Part shown: in pieces, positions 1-8,285 of the stretch
Numbering within the stretch: the first letter of the stretch is position 1
How the letters are laid out: the number at the start of each line of letters is the position of its first letter
The notes under the pieces: model-generated
Told to the model about the DNA's origin: nothing
Databases searched by the model: none
The model's input: only the letters and a program-made list of their open reading frames with translations
Program-made: the position numbers and the translations under genes
NCBI GenBank assembly: GCA_963735055.1
Contig: CAVTJN010000006.1
Coordinates: 186,001 to 250,000, forward strand
Length of the DNA stretch: 64,000 bases
Direction: 5' to 3'
Source: JBBITI01 sp963735055
GTDB lineage: Bacteria > Chloroflexota > Dehalococcoidia > Dehalococcoidales > UBA2162

Positions 1-1
1 C

Positions 2-460
2 CCGCCGATGGAGTACATTCCCATTGGCAAAGACGCCCTGGGGAATGCCATCCAGTTTGGTATTCCGGGGTTTATCATGGGGGCGAGTTTTTCCGGGGGA
101 TTGATGAGAATCGTGCGCACCCTGATGCTGGAGGTGCTGCGGCAGGACTATATCCGTACCGCCTGGGCGAAGGGTCTTTCCGAGCGGGTGGTCATCGTCC
201 GGCACGCCCTCAAGAACGCATTGATACCGGTGGTTACCATCGTCGGCATGGGGCTGCCGACGCTGATCGCCGGCGCCGTGGTTACCGAGCAGATCTTTAA
301 TCTCCCGGGCACGGGGCGCTACCTGTTCGACGCCATCAACCGGCGGGACTACCCGATCATTTCGGCGATGAACCTGATGCTGGCCACGCTCGTCCTCTTC
401 TGCAACCTGGCAGTTGACCTGACTTACGCATGGCTCGATCCCAGAGTGCAGTACCGATAG
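2..460 (+). CDS. Peptide/nickel ABC transporter permease, C-terminal part (DppB/OppB type)
   Basis: The 5' end lies outside the window, so only about 150 C-terminal residues are visible; the ATG at position 8 is probably internal. The segment has the EAA loop of binding-protein-dependent permeases (from LRQDYIRTAWAKGLSE to ALKNALIPVV), followed by membrane segments and the usual C-terminal ending with DLTYAWLDPRVQY. In this family the protein forms half of the membrane channel for oligopeptides, dipeptides, nickel or similar solutes. It is followed 15 bp later by the partner permease and then by a family 5 solute-binding lipoprotein, so it belongs to one transport operon. The substrate cannot be told from sequence. 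Confidence 0.93.
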   Translation, partial: PPMEYIPIGKDALGNAIQFGIPGFIMGASFSGGLMRIVRTLMLEVLRQDYIRTAWAKGLSERVVIVRHALKNALIPVVTIVGMGLPTLIAGAVVTEQIFNLPGTGRYLFDAINRRDYPIISAMNLMLATLVLFCNLAVDLTYAWLDPRVQYR

Positions 461-475
461 CGGAGGGAGAAGGGG

Positions 476-1429
476 ATGGCAGAAAGCACGGTCGCAGTGG
501 GCGCCGCCCAGAAAGAGAAGAAACACCTTCCTTTCCTCGTCGAGATCGTCGCCCGCATGGTCAAGGAAAAGCCCCTTGGCACCCTCGGGGCGGGTATCGT
601 GGTCGTCCTGTTCCTGGTCGGCATTTTTGCGCCCCTGCTGGCGCCTTACCATTACACGTTCCAGGACCTGAATGCGATTCTCAGCCCCCCGTCAGGAAGG
701 TTCCTGCTTGGTACAGACAATCTGGGCCGGGACTTGTTGAGCCGCATCATCTACGGGGCTCGCATCTCGATGTATGTCGGCCTGTCCGTGCCCGCCATCT
801 CGACGGTCATGCACCTCCTTATCGGTGGTGTCTCGGCCTATCTGGGAGGAAAGGTCGACCTGATGGTGCAGCGCTTCGTTGACACCGTCATGTGCTTCCC
901 CGGACTGGTCCTGATGCTGACAGTAGTAGCCATCGTCGGTCCGGGGCTGCTCCAGCTCATTCTGTTGCTGGGGATATTGGGAGGACTAGGCGGCGGTAAC
1001 CGCGTGACGCGCAGCGTGGTGATCGGCATCAAACAGAATGTCTACGTGGAGGCCGCCAGGGCAATCGGCGCGCCCGACCGGCGCATTATGCTCAAGCATG
1101 TCCTACCCAACATCATGCCCATCGTCATCGTCAGCTTCTCGATGGGCATGGGCGGAGCCATCCTAGCGGAGTCAACGTTGAGCTTCCTCGGCTTCGGCAT
1201 CCCGCCCCCGTACCCGAGCTGGGGCGGCATGCTCAGCGGGAATGCCCGGCGTTACATGCTCGACGCTCCCTGGATGGCCATTTGGCCCGGCGCGTGTCTG
1301 GCGGTGGTCGTTTACGGCATGAACATGCTCGGCGACGGCTTACGAGACGTCCTCGACCCGAGACTTCGGGGCGGCCTGGGACGTTACGGCGGCGGCAACG
1401 CAAAGAAGAAGGTGAAGAGCGTCCCCTAG
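476..1429 (+). CDS. Peptide/nickel ABC transporter permease (DppC/OppC type)
   Basis: 317 residues with an N-terminal cytoplasmic stretch, a first membrane segment at about 35-58, the OppC-type motif GTDNLGRDLLSRIIYGAR at about 80-97 and an EAA loop near 195-215 (YVEAARAIGAPDRRIMLKHVLPN). The C-terminus ends GDGLRDVLDPRLR, typical of DppC. A GGAGGGAGAAGGGG ribosome-binding site precedes the ATG and the gap to the upstream permease is 15 bp, so the two are co-transcribed. In the family it pairs with DppB to make the inner-membrane pore. No ATPase genes are visible in the window; they may lie upstream of the left edge or elsewhere. Confidence 0.95.
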   Translation: MAESTVAVGAAQKEKKHLPFLVEIVARMVKEKPLGTLGAGIVVVLFLVGIFAPLLAPYHYTFQDLNAILSPPSGRFLLGTDNLGRDLLSRIIYGARISMYVGLSVPAISTVMHLLIGGVSAYLGGKVDLMVQRFVDTVMCFPGLVLMLTVVAIVGPGLLQLILLLGILGGLGGGNRVTRSVVIGIKQNVYVEAARAIGAPDRRIMLKHVLPNIMPIVIVSFSMGMGGAILAESTLSFLGFGIPPPYPSWGGMLSGNARRYMLDAPWMAIWPGACLAVVVYGMNMLGDGLRDVLDPRLRGGLGRYGGGNAKKKVKSVP

Positions 1430-1486
1430 AGGCGGACACTGTGTGCCGTGATAGCTAACCGACCCGGAACTTAAGGAGGGAAGGCC

Positions 1487-1516
1487 ATGGCGATGGCGAA
1501 CGAACGATGCTCTTGA
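1487..1516 (+). other. Nine-codon ORF behind a strong Shine-Dalgarno
   Basis: In the 166 bp between the permease and the binding-protein gene there is an AAGGAGGGAAGGCC-ATG start followed by only nine codons (MAMANERCS) and TGA. The SD is as strong as that of any gene here. It may be a leader peptide, a decayed start or chance. I see no attenuator hairpin next to it. Confidence 0.3.
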
Positions 1517-1595
1517 GGAGACTGCACGCAATCTTACAGAGACATGGCAATCTTGAGATGAGTCACCCAGTCTGATTTTATAGGAGGCATGACCG

Positions 1596-3416
1596 ATGAA
1601 GAAGTTAGTGTGGATCCCGGTCTTCCTGACGGTGGCCGCTCTGCTGCTGGCTTCCTGCTCTGAACCAGCGGCGACCACTCAGACCCCCACCGGTGCTCCA
1701 GCCACTACTACCGCGGCGACGGCAACAACGGTGGCGCCGACGGGGACTGTTCCGCCGGCGACCGGTAAGCCCCAGTATGGCGGCACGATAGTCGCCTCTA
1801 CAACCACCAATTGGCAGGACTTTGACGAGATCACCGGTAGCCCAATAACGTTTAATCATACGATGCGCTTCACCAATGAAGAGATGTGGATCGGTGACTT
1901 TTCTACCGGCCCGGCCGGCACGAACGTCAACCCCACCGGGGGCACGCGGGTTACGACGTACATGACCGGCGCTATCGCCGAGAGTTGGAGCTTTGACGAA
2001 TGGGATACAGGGAAGCTCGTCTTCCACATCCGCAAGGGAGTCCGCTTTGGGCTCGACAGCAGCAGTGAAGCGAGCCGGTTGGTCGCCGGTCGCGAGTTGA
2101 CGGCTGACGACGTCCTCTACTCCTTTAAGGCAGTGACCACCAGTCCCTCGTCTTACATCTATGGGGCCTACCCGGTCCTGAGGAAAGCCGAGCTAAGCGC
2201 TCCCGACAAGTACACCTTTGTGATAAAGGCTGATCCCCCGGTGTCCGCATGGTTCCTGCGGGTAAGCGACTTCTTCCATGTGGTCCCGCACGAAGTTGTC
2301 GATAAGTATGGCAACATGAAGGACTGGCGGAACTCGGTCGGTTCCGGCCCATGGCTGCTGAAAGACGTGGTAGACAATAGCTCGGTGACGTTTGTCCGGA
2401 ATCCAAACTACTGGATGAAGGACTCGGGCAACGCAGGCAAAGGCAGCCAGCTTCCGTACGCCGACAGCGTCAAATTCCTCATCATTCCTGACACCAACAC
2501 CGTGCAGTCTGCCTTCAGGACCGGCCGCATCGACACGTACACAGCCGACTACAAAGACGGGCCCAACTTCATTAAGGCCTTGCCCGATCTCAAGTCGTAT
2601 CAGATCCCGGCCTTCGGAGGAGCGGGCAACACCTCCATGCGCTCGGACAAGGCGCCGTTCAACGACATCAGGGTGCGGAAGGCTGTGTTCAAAGCCCTTG
2701 ACTTCAAGGCAATCGCCGAGGCCCTCTATGGAACGGGAGCCCGCTGGCTGGCCTGGCCGATCGGCTACAACGCCACCTACAAGGACGCCTACCTGGACGT
2801 CACCGACCCGGACTGCCCGGCCGAGGTAAAAGACCTCTACACCTACGACACGAACGCGGCGATTCAACTCCTTAAGGATGCCGGGTATCCCAACGGGCTC
2901 AAAGTGGGCAAGGTGATCATCCTTAACCGCACGGATGTTTTGGACTACTACCAGACGCTGCAGACGTTCTGGGCGAAAGCAGGCATAGAAATTACGCTGG
3001 ATCCCAGGGAGCAGGGAGCCTGGTACACGATTCTGCAAGCCCGGAACTATGAAGGAATGATGTGGGGGACGGGTTCGCCCATCACCAACCTGCATCAGGC
3101 GGCCTGCATGTGGGGACCATCTTCCACCAATCCGGCCTACATCGATGACCCGGTGGTGAACGAGGCGCGGACCAAGATGATGGCCCTTTCGGTGAAGGAC
3201 GACCCTGCTGCCGACAAGATCCACCGGGAGCTCATGAAGTACGCTCTGGCCCAGGCGTGGAACGTTCCGATGCCCGGTGGCGTCACCTACGGCCTGTGGT
3301 GGCCCTGGCTCAAACAGTTCTATGGCAGTCGAGGTGGCTGGGGCTACATGAATACCGACAATTGGGTCACCTGGGCCTGGGTGGACCAACCACTGAAAAA
3401 ATCGATGGGGCACTAG
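1596..3416 (+). CDS. ABC transporter substrate-binding lipoprotein, family 5 (peptide type)
   Basis: 606 residues. The N-terminus is a lipoprotein signal (MKKLVWIPVFLTVAALLLASC, lipobox LLAS-C), then a Thr/Pro/Ala-rich linker to about residue 55. The rest is a family 5 (DppA/OppA) binding protein, with the early features GGTIV, DVLYSFKAV, the KYTFVIK segment and FNDIRVRKAVFKALD near residue 355. In this family the lipoprotein sits outside the membrane and delivers peptides, nickel, opines or similar ligands to the permeases encoded just upstream. The start has a TAGGAGG site 8 bp upstream. A long hairpin follows the stop. The ligand is unknown; adjacency to a probable redox selenoprotein hints that the ligand may be that enzyme's substrate, which is inference. 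Confidence 0.93.
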   Translation: MKKLVWIPVFLTVAALLLASCSEPAATTQTPTGAPATTTAATATTVAPTGTVPPATGKPQYGGTIVASTTTNWQDFDEITGSPITFNHTMRFTNEEMWIGDFSTGPAGTNVNPTGGTRVTTYMTGAIAESWSFDEWDTGKLVFHIRKGVRFGLDSSSEASRLVAGRELTADDVLYSFKAVTTSPSSYIYGAYPVLRKAELSAPDKYTFVIKADPPVSAWFLRVSDFFHVVPHEVVDKYGNMKDWRNSVGSGPWLLKDVVDNSSVTFVRNPNYWMKDSGNAGKGSQLPYADSVKFLIIPDTNTVQSAFRTGRIDTYTADYKDGPNFIKALPDLKSYQIPAFGGAGNTSMRSDKAPFNDIRVRKAVFKALDFKAIAEALYGTGARWLAWPIGYNATYKDAYLDVTDPDCPAEVKDLYTYDTNAAIQLLKDAGYPNGLKVGKVIILNRTDVLDYYQTLQTFWAKAGIEITLDPREQGAWYTILQARNYEGMMWGTGSPITNLHQAACMWGPSSTNPAYIDDPVVNEARTKMMALSVKDDPAADKIHRELMKYALAQAWNVPMPGGVTYGLWWPWLKQFYGSRGGWGYMNTDNWVTWAWVDQPLKKSMGH

Positions 3417-3438
3417 AAAAGCATAAAGCGGTTGCTGA

Positions 3439-3472
3439 GGGGGAAGGCGGCGACTGGTCGCCGCCTTCCCCC
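3439..3472 (+). terminator. Long perfect hairpin after the binding-protein gene
   Basis: A 16-bp perfect inverted repeat (GGGGGAAGGCGGCGAC / its complement) with a 2-nt centre starts 22 bp after the stop codon. No U-run follows, so it may stop transcription inefficiently or stabilise the upstream mRNA, giving more binding protein than downstream product. Confidence 0.6.
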
Positions 3473-3510
3473 TGGACCGAACAATTCTGACATTAGCGGG
3501 GAGAGAAGAA

Positions 3511-5268
3511 GTGGCGAACGATCGCGTGTACAAGTGTCTTAATCCTGTCGGGAGCCAGGTGCCGGTGAAGACTCACCCGCTGGCGCAGCGCCTCGACACG
3601 CTCGATGGTAAGGAGATCTGGCTCAGCATAACCGGCGAGCCGGATATCACCATCCCTCTCGAGCGGCAGCTCAAGAGGGACTATCCGAACGTCAACTGGC
3701 GCACTAAGAAGACCTATATGCCGGTGCAGGTCCCTCTCACCGAAGAGGAGATGAAGACGGCCGACGCGGTGATCCAGGGGGTCTGCTGGTGAACCGGCGC
3801 GGTATGGGGGCAGTTGCCCTACATTGCGGAATTGGAGAAGAGAGGCATTCCCACCGTCCTGGTCGATCTCGAAGACCAGCATGAGAATGTCAAGCAGGAG
3901 GCGCTCGCCAACGGCGTGCCCAACGTCAGATACTTGGCGGCGTCCCGCACCTTGCCCGGACCGGAGGACGTCCAGAACTGGATCGCGCCAATGCTCGAGG
4001 CGCTTATCCGGCCGTTGACGGAGAAGGAGAAGGAAGCCGGCCTGTACAGCCCGGCCCAGCCGCGCATCCTGTTCGAGGGAACGCTCGAAGACGCCGTCGA
4101 CTTCTATAGCCAGACCCGGCATGTGCCCGGCCCGCTCAATGCGCCCATCTCCATCTACACGGACGGGCTGCCGATCGTCATCCCGACCGAGGAGCTCGTC
4201 GCCAGGATGTGCCGTGGTACGAGCCACAGGCCAGACGAGGTCGTCACCTATCAATCTGACCGCGGCCACCGCATGTTCGAGGAGGTCAAGAAGGGCGACG
4301 TGGTCCGTTTCCAGCCGATGAAGTGGGCGGCAACGGTCGAGCAGGTGGCGGTGAACGCGGTGATGGCAGGGTGCAAGCCGGAGTACTTCCCCATCGTCCT
4401 GGCTATCGCCGAATCCGGCGTGCAAACCGGGACCACCGTGTACAACAGCCAGTGGTGCGTGGTGAGCGGCCCCATTGCCAAAGAGATCGGCATGAACTCG
4501 GGCGTGGGCATGCTCGGTCCGGGCAACCCGGCCAATTCGACCATCGGCCGGGCCTACCAGTTGATGGCCGTAAACCTAGGCGGAGCGGTGCCCGGCATCA
4601 ACCGGATGAGCAGCCTGGGCAGCCCGATGAACCGGGGGGGCATGTGCTTCGCCGAGGATGTTGACTCCCTGCCGCCGGGGTGGCTGGGCCTCAACGAAGA
4701 ACGCGGCTACCGCAAGGACGAAAACGTGGTCCTGGTCCAGGGCACCGAGGGCGGTCTGGATGCGGCCCAATTCTCCCCCGGCGGCTACCGGGCGTTCCAG
4801 AAGAGCGGCCACGGCGGCATCGCCCGCCGCCTCGGCGTCAAAGGCAAGCCCGGCCCGCACAACTTCCTCGACTTCATCCTGCCCGGCATCTGGGCCGGCG
4901 GCCGCGAGGGCGCCCGCACTTTCATAATGGTCCACGAGATGGCCCATCACCTGTATGAGCTCGGCTTCAAGTCCAAGGCGGAGGTCTACGAATACATCTG
5001 GAAAAAGGGACTCGAGCCGCTCAGCGAGTACCGCAAACGATCCTGGGTCGACCTGATGACCAATGGCTGGACAGGCACGGACCGACAGTCGGGCAAGCCA
5101 TGGAAGGAGCTGCCGGAGGAGCATCTGATTTCGGTCGCCGGAGACAAGGCCGGGGACAACTGCATTCTCGTCTGCGGCGCCGACGAAGAGGTCTGTATGC
5201 AGATCACGGGCGGTGTTCGCTCCGGGGGCGGCTTCTCGTCTCTCTATAGCATCGATGCCTGGCGCTGA
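3511..5268 (+). CDS. UGSC-family selenoprotein candidate, Sec94 encoded by in-frame UGA, fused to a large C-terminal domain
   Basis: The frame opens at a GTG (3511, SD GGGGAGAGAAGAA) and is interrupted only by TGA at 3790-3792. It continues in the same frame to 5268, giving 585 residues if TGA is read as selenocysteine. The N-terminal part (RLDTLDGKEIWL near 30-41, then GVCW-U-TGAVW and ELEKRGIPTV after the TGA) matches what I know of the UGSC family of (seleno)proteins, in which Sec or Cys occupies the position of this UGA. Here the usual UGSC motif reads UTGA and a Cys lies two residues before (C92-W-U94). Residues from about 190 form a second conserved region (YTDGLPIVIPTEELV, VAVNAVMAGCKPEYFPIV, GPGNPANSTIGRA). 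Function is unknown; a thiol/selenol redox role is inferred. A nonsense mutation is the alternative. Confidence 0.75.
3790..3820 (+). other. UGA selenocysteine codon with SECIS-like hairpin
   Basis: The UGA at 3790-3792 is followed by a hairpin with stem GGGGC (3807-3811) against GCCCT (3816-3820, one G-U pair) and a 4-nt loop AGTT at 3812-3815. The loop starts 20 nt after the UGA and has G as its second base. Published bacterial SECIS rules ask for a short stem-loop about 16-37 nt downstream with a G among the first two loop bases, which this meets. SelA/SelB/SelD and tRNA-Sec are not in the window. Confidence 0.6.
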
Positions 5269-5674
5269 CGTTGACAAACGGGCGACTGATGTCCGCCGGG
5301 CAGGCGATGCGTGATGGGGTCAGTGCCGAGTACTCCGTCGGCGGGAGCGTGCCAGCGCGCCACCGATCTCGAGAATCTTGGTGGGAACTGAGCCGTGCAT
5401 GATAGAAGGTAGAACCACTTCGAAGACGTTCAGGCTCACGCTCTAGTTCGAATCCTCTTAGCTGAAGATGAGGTATCAACATACTAATAGGTAGTACAGA
5501 AGGACTTCGATTTGATTTTCAGCCTTGGCACCTGACCGATCCTGACCATAGTCATTCAAAGATTCGAATCACCTTCGCACTCACAAGGGATCTCTAACAA
5601 GCATAAGAACTTAGGTTCAGAATTAATAGCCCGTAAGTAAGAATGACGAGAATGAGTTCTATTTGGAAGCACAG
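5269..5674. other. Intergenic, no gene recognised
   Basis: About 400 bp between the UGSC gene and tspO (convergent). It becomes AT-richer after 5460. I see no convincing ORF, RNA gene or strong hairpin. Confidence 0.5.
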
Positions 5675-6178
5675 CTAAGCGGCTGTCATCCCTTTAGTGG
5701 GCTTATTCAGCACCCAGACTCCGATATTTAGATATGAAGCGATGCTGACCCACACAATGTAAGGAATAAGAAGCGCTCCAGCCCAACTGGAAACAGGGAA
5801 AAAGGTAACTATGGCTGCAAGGATGAGGAGCCACAAGACAATGATGACTATAGCACCTCCCCCCTTTGACTTCATCCCGAAAAAGACGACTGACCAGAGT
5901 GCGTTGATCACGAGCTGGATCCAGAATAGGACGAACGCGAGTTTGGCACCACTTGTGTCTAATCCTTTTTGCCAGACGAGGAAGACGGATATCCCCATAA
6001 GGATATAGAGGGTGGTCCAAACTGGTCCAAATGCCCAATTGGGTGGGGTGGAAGGTGGTTTTCTCAAGCCGCGATACCAGGTTGGTATTGCTTTGAATGT
6101 GAAAAGGCTTCCAATACCTCCAGCAGCAAAACTGGCAACGATACTGACAACCAGTTTGATGACACCATTCCAATCCAT
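5675..6178 (-). CDS. tspO: TspO/MBR family tryptophan-rich sensory protein
   Basis: 167 residues from the ATG at 6178 (MDWNGVIKLV); a TTG at 6208 would add ten residues but lacks a better ribosome site. Five membrane segments are visible. Family signatures are present: WYRGLRKPPSTPPNWAFGPVW (about 34-54), then WIQLVINALWSVVFFG and YLNIGVWVLNK at the end. TspO proteins are inner-membrane proteins that bind porphyrins and cholesterol-like ligands and have been linked to oxidative-stress and tetrapyrrole control. The gene stands alone, so its role here is undefined. Base composition is noticeably more AT-rich than the surrounding genes, which may indicate separate acquisition. Confidence 0.92.
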   Translation of the reverse strand: MDWNGVIKLVVSIVASFAAGGIGSLFTFKAIPTWYRGLRKPPSTPPNWAFGPVWTTLYILMGISVFLVWQKGLDTSGAKLAFVLFWIQLVINALWSVVFFGMKSKGGGAIVIIVLWLLILAAIVTFFPVSSWAGALLIPYIVWVSIASYLNIGVWVLNKPTKGMTAA

Positions 6179-6519
6179 AATTGCCGCCTGGTGGTTCTCC
6201 GAAAACAAGTCCTTCTGGTTAGCGAAATCTTAGCACCGCGGCAGGCTCGGTTCAAGGTGGAAATGAGGAGCGCCGTTTTGGACTGCCGGTCTTTCCCAAC
6301 CCTCGACCCTGTCAACGATCGCGGGAAATCGCACAAGGAACACTCCCGCCGTATCAGAGAGATGAGGGATATCCACTCCAAGACTTCGGGCCGTTGGGGC
6401 GCGCCTCTTGTGTTCACCGTAGCCGACCCCGACGGCTTTTGGGCCTGTCGCCCGGGCATCGTGGTTGTCTTGAATCGGTGGTTACCACACTGGGCTCAGT
6501 CCGGTTTCGAGCCCGTCTC
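6179..6519. other. Intergenic upstream of tspO
   Basis: About 340 bp between tspO and the serine hydrolase gene, both on the minus strand. It should contain the tspO promoter, but I cannot assign -35/-10 boxes with confidence. No RNA gene or repeat seen. Confidence 0.4.
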
Positions 6520-7821
6520 CTAGATGAGGCCTTGGTAGACCAGCCGCTCGAAGTCCTCCTGGTAGGAGTTGCCGGGCATCATCATGTGCATCAAGACCTG
6601 AGTGAAGATAATGGCGAAGAAGTCCTCCTTAGGGTCGCAGAAGTAGCTAGTGCCGGCGGCACCGCCCCACCCATAGGAGCCCACTGACCGCAGCCGCGGC
6701 AGTCCGCCCCCTTTGTACACACCGACGCCGATGCCGAACCCAAAATCTGGCCCGGACATGGGCGGGTTGACACCCGGTGCGGTGTGGCTGCTAGTCATCA
6801 TCTCGACCGTCTTGCGGCCGACGATGCGCACGCCGTCAAGCTCGCCGCCGTTGAGCAGGCACTGGGCAAAGCGGGCATAGTCCGCGACCGTCGACAGCAA
6901 GCCGCCGCCGCCACCACCGGGCTCGAAGTATGTCTTCGGGCCTTTCACTTTCTCGCTGTCGGCCGCCGTGTCCTGGACCGCCAGCCTCCATTCGCCGTCC
7001 TGCCGCGACGGGCGGTAGCAGGTGGAAAACTGGGGCATTCGGCCCGGCAGCAGGTAGAACGACGTATCTTTCATGCCGAGCGGCTTGAGGATGCGCTCCT
7101 GGTAGAAGTCTTCTAGTGTCTTGCCGGTGGCTGCCTCGAGAACGACGCCGAGAGCCGGATAGCCGACCTGGTACACGAACCGAGTCCCCGGTTGGAACGC
7201 CAGCGGCAGCTTGGCCAACGTCTCGACATCTTCCCGCACGGTCCGGCCACTGGTCCCGCCGCCCATAGGGTTGAGCCAGCCCAGCTTGGAGACCACGTCG
7301 CGGTAGGCCGTCATCACCTGGACGGGGGCGTCCTGGGCAGTCATCAGCCCGGTTGTATTGCGCAGGCAATCACGGACGGTAATCTCGCGCACGGCCGGCG
7401 CGGTGAGCACTCCGGCGCCCATCGCCGGACGGGGGGCCTCCGCGGGTACAGATGTGGCCAGGACTACCGGGTTTTTGAAAGCCGCGATGTACTTCGAGAT
7501 CGGGTCATCCAGCGTGAGCAGGCCGTCTTCAACGCAGATCATCGTCGCCAGCCCGGCGATGCACTTGCTGTTCGACCAGATCCGGGCGATGGCGTCCTTG
7601 CCGGCCGGTTTCTTGGTGTCCAGGTCAAGATAGCCCTGCGCCTCGTAGTGCACCACCTTCCCGTGGCGGGCGACCAGGGTGGTCAGAAAGGGCACCTTGC
7701 CCTGGTCAACATACTTCTTGAGAGCCGGGCCGATGCGCGCCAGCCGCTCGGACGAGAAACCAACCTCTTCCGGATCGGCCGTGGGCAGCGGATACGGCGA
7801 GTTCGCTCTTCTCGGACTCAT
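6520..7821 (-). CDS. Serine hydrolase, beta-lactamase class C / esterase family
   Basis: 433 residues. The ATG at 7821 is chosen because GGAGGG lies 6 bp upstream; a TTG two codons earlier overlaps that site. The catalytic S-x-x-K motif is SNSK at about residues 83-86, and a C-terminal GWGGAAGTSYF segment fits the KTG-like region of this fold. The second motif (usually Y-x-N) appears as YQVGY. There is no signal peptide, so the protein is probably cytoplasmic. Relatives include penicillin-binding-protein-like esterases and carboxylesterase EstB-type enzymes; antibiotic resistance should not be assumed. The gene is monocistronic with ordinary GC content. Confidence 0.9.
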   Translation of the reverse strand: MSPRRANSPYPLPTADPEEVGFSSERLARIGPALKKYVDQGKVPFLTTLVARHGKVVHYEAQGYLDLDTKKPAGKDAIARIWSNSKCIAGLATMICVEDGLLTLDDPISKYIAAFKNPVVLATSVPAEAPRPAMGAGVLTAPAVREITVRDCLRNTTGLMTAQDAPVQVMTAYRDVVSKLGWLNPMGGGTSGRTVREDVETLAKLPLAFQPGTRFVYQVGYPALGVVLEAATGKTLEDFYQERILKPLGMKDTSFYLLPGRMPQFSTCYRPSRQDGEWRLAVQDTAADSEKVKGPKTYFEPGGGGGGLLSTVADYARFAQCLLNGGELDGVRIVGRKTVEMMTSSHTAPGVNPPMSGPDFGFGIGVGVYKGGGLPRLRSVGSYGWGGAAGTSYFCDPKEDFFAIIFTQVLMHMMMPGNSYQEDFERLVYQGLI

Positions 7822-8285
7822 GGTCAACCCTCCTGTCCCGTCTCTTCTCCGGCCATACTCTAAGCAATGTCTGCGGCTGTGTCAAGGACCACAGTCTGGT
7901 TCCGTTGGGGCGGAAGGCCGACCCAACGGGCGCCTCTCCAAAAAGCTCACCTCTCGACTTTGATTGAACCGAATCTGGCGCGGTGTTAAGATGTGCGTGT
8001 CAAAAAAGACTTGGTCTTGGAGCGATTTAGCTTCATGCCAAATTCACTATTTGAGTTAGAAGCCAGATGGCAATCACAGGAGAATTGCGTAGCAGAATCG
8101 ATCGTGCCGCGAACGCTTCTTAGTCGGGTGGCATATCGAATCCGCTCGAAGTTGTCGAGCAGATCACTCACTTTCTTGTCTTGCGCCGGCTCCCGACGTC
8201 TAAACGCTTGAAGAGAACAAAGCTAACCGGCTGAAGCAGCTTATCGAACATCTTATCTTTCCTGAACTGAGAGAAGGGATACAAC
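7822..8285. other. Intergenic between divergent genes
   Basis: 464 bp separating the divergently transcribed serine hydrolase and the RdhA-like gene; it should carry promoters for both. Composition is AT-richer than the neighbouring genes. Short reading frames exist on both strands but none has a ribosome site or recognisable product. Confidence 0.4.

Noticed and set aside
2193..3533. 446-codon open frame on the minus strand
   Set aside because: It lies antisense to the binding-protein gene, has no family resemblance, and is a shadow of GC-rich coding DNA.
3493..4425. 310-codon minus-strand frame opposite the UGSC gene
   Set aside because: It is rich in Arg/Gly/His and has no ribosome site. 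The plus frame has clear family motifs on both sides of the UGA.
6520..7821. Beta-lactamase resistance gene
   Set aside because: The SxxK motif only shows the serine-hydrolase fold; there is no signal peptide and the second motif is atypical, so an esterase is more likely.
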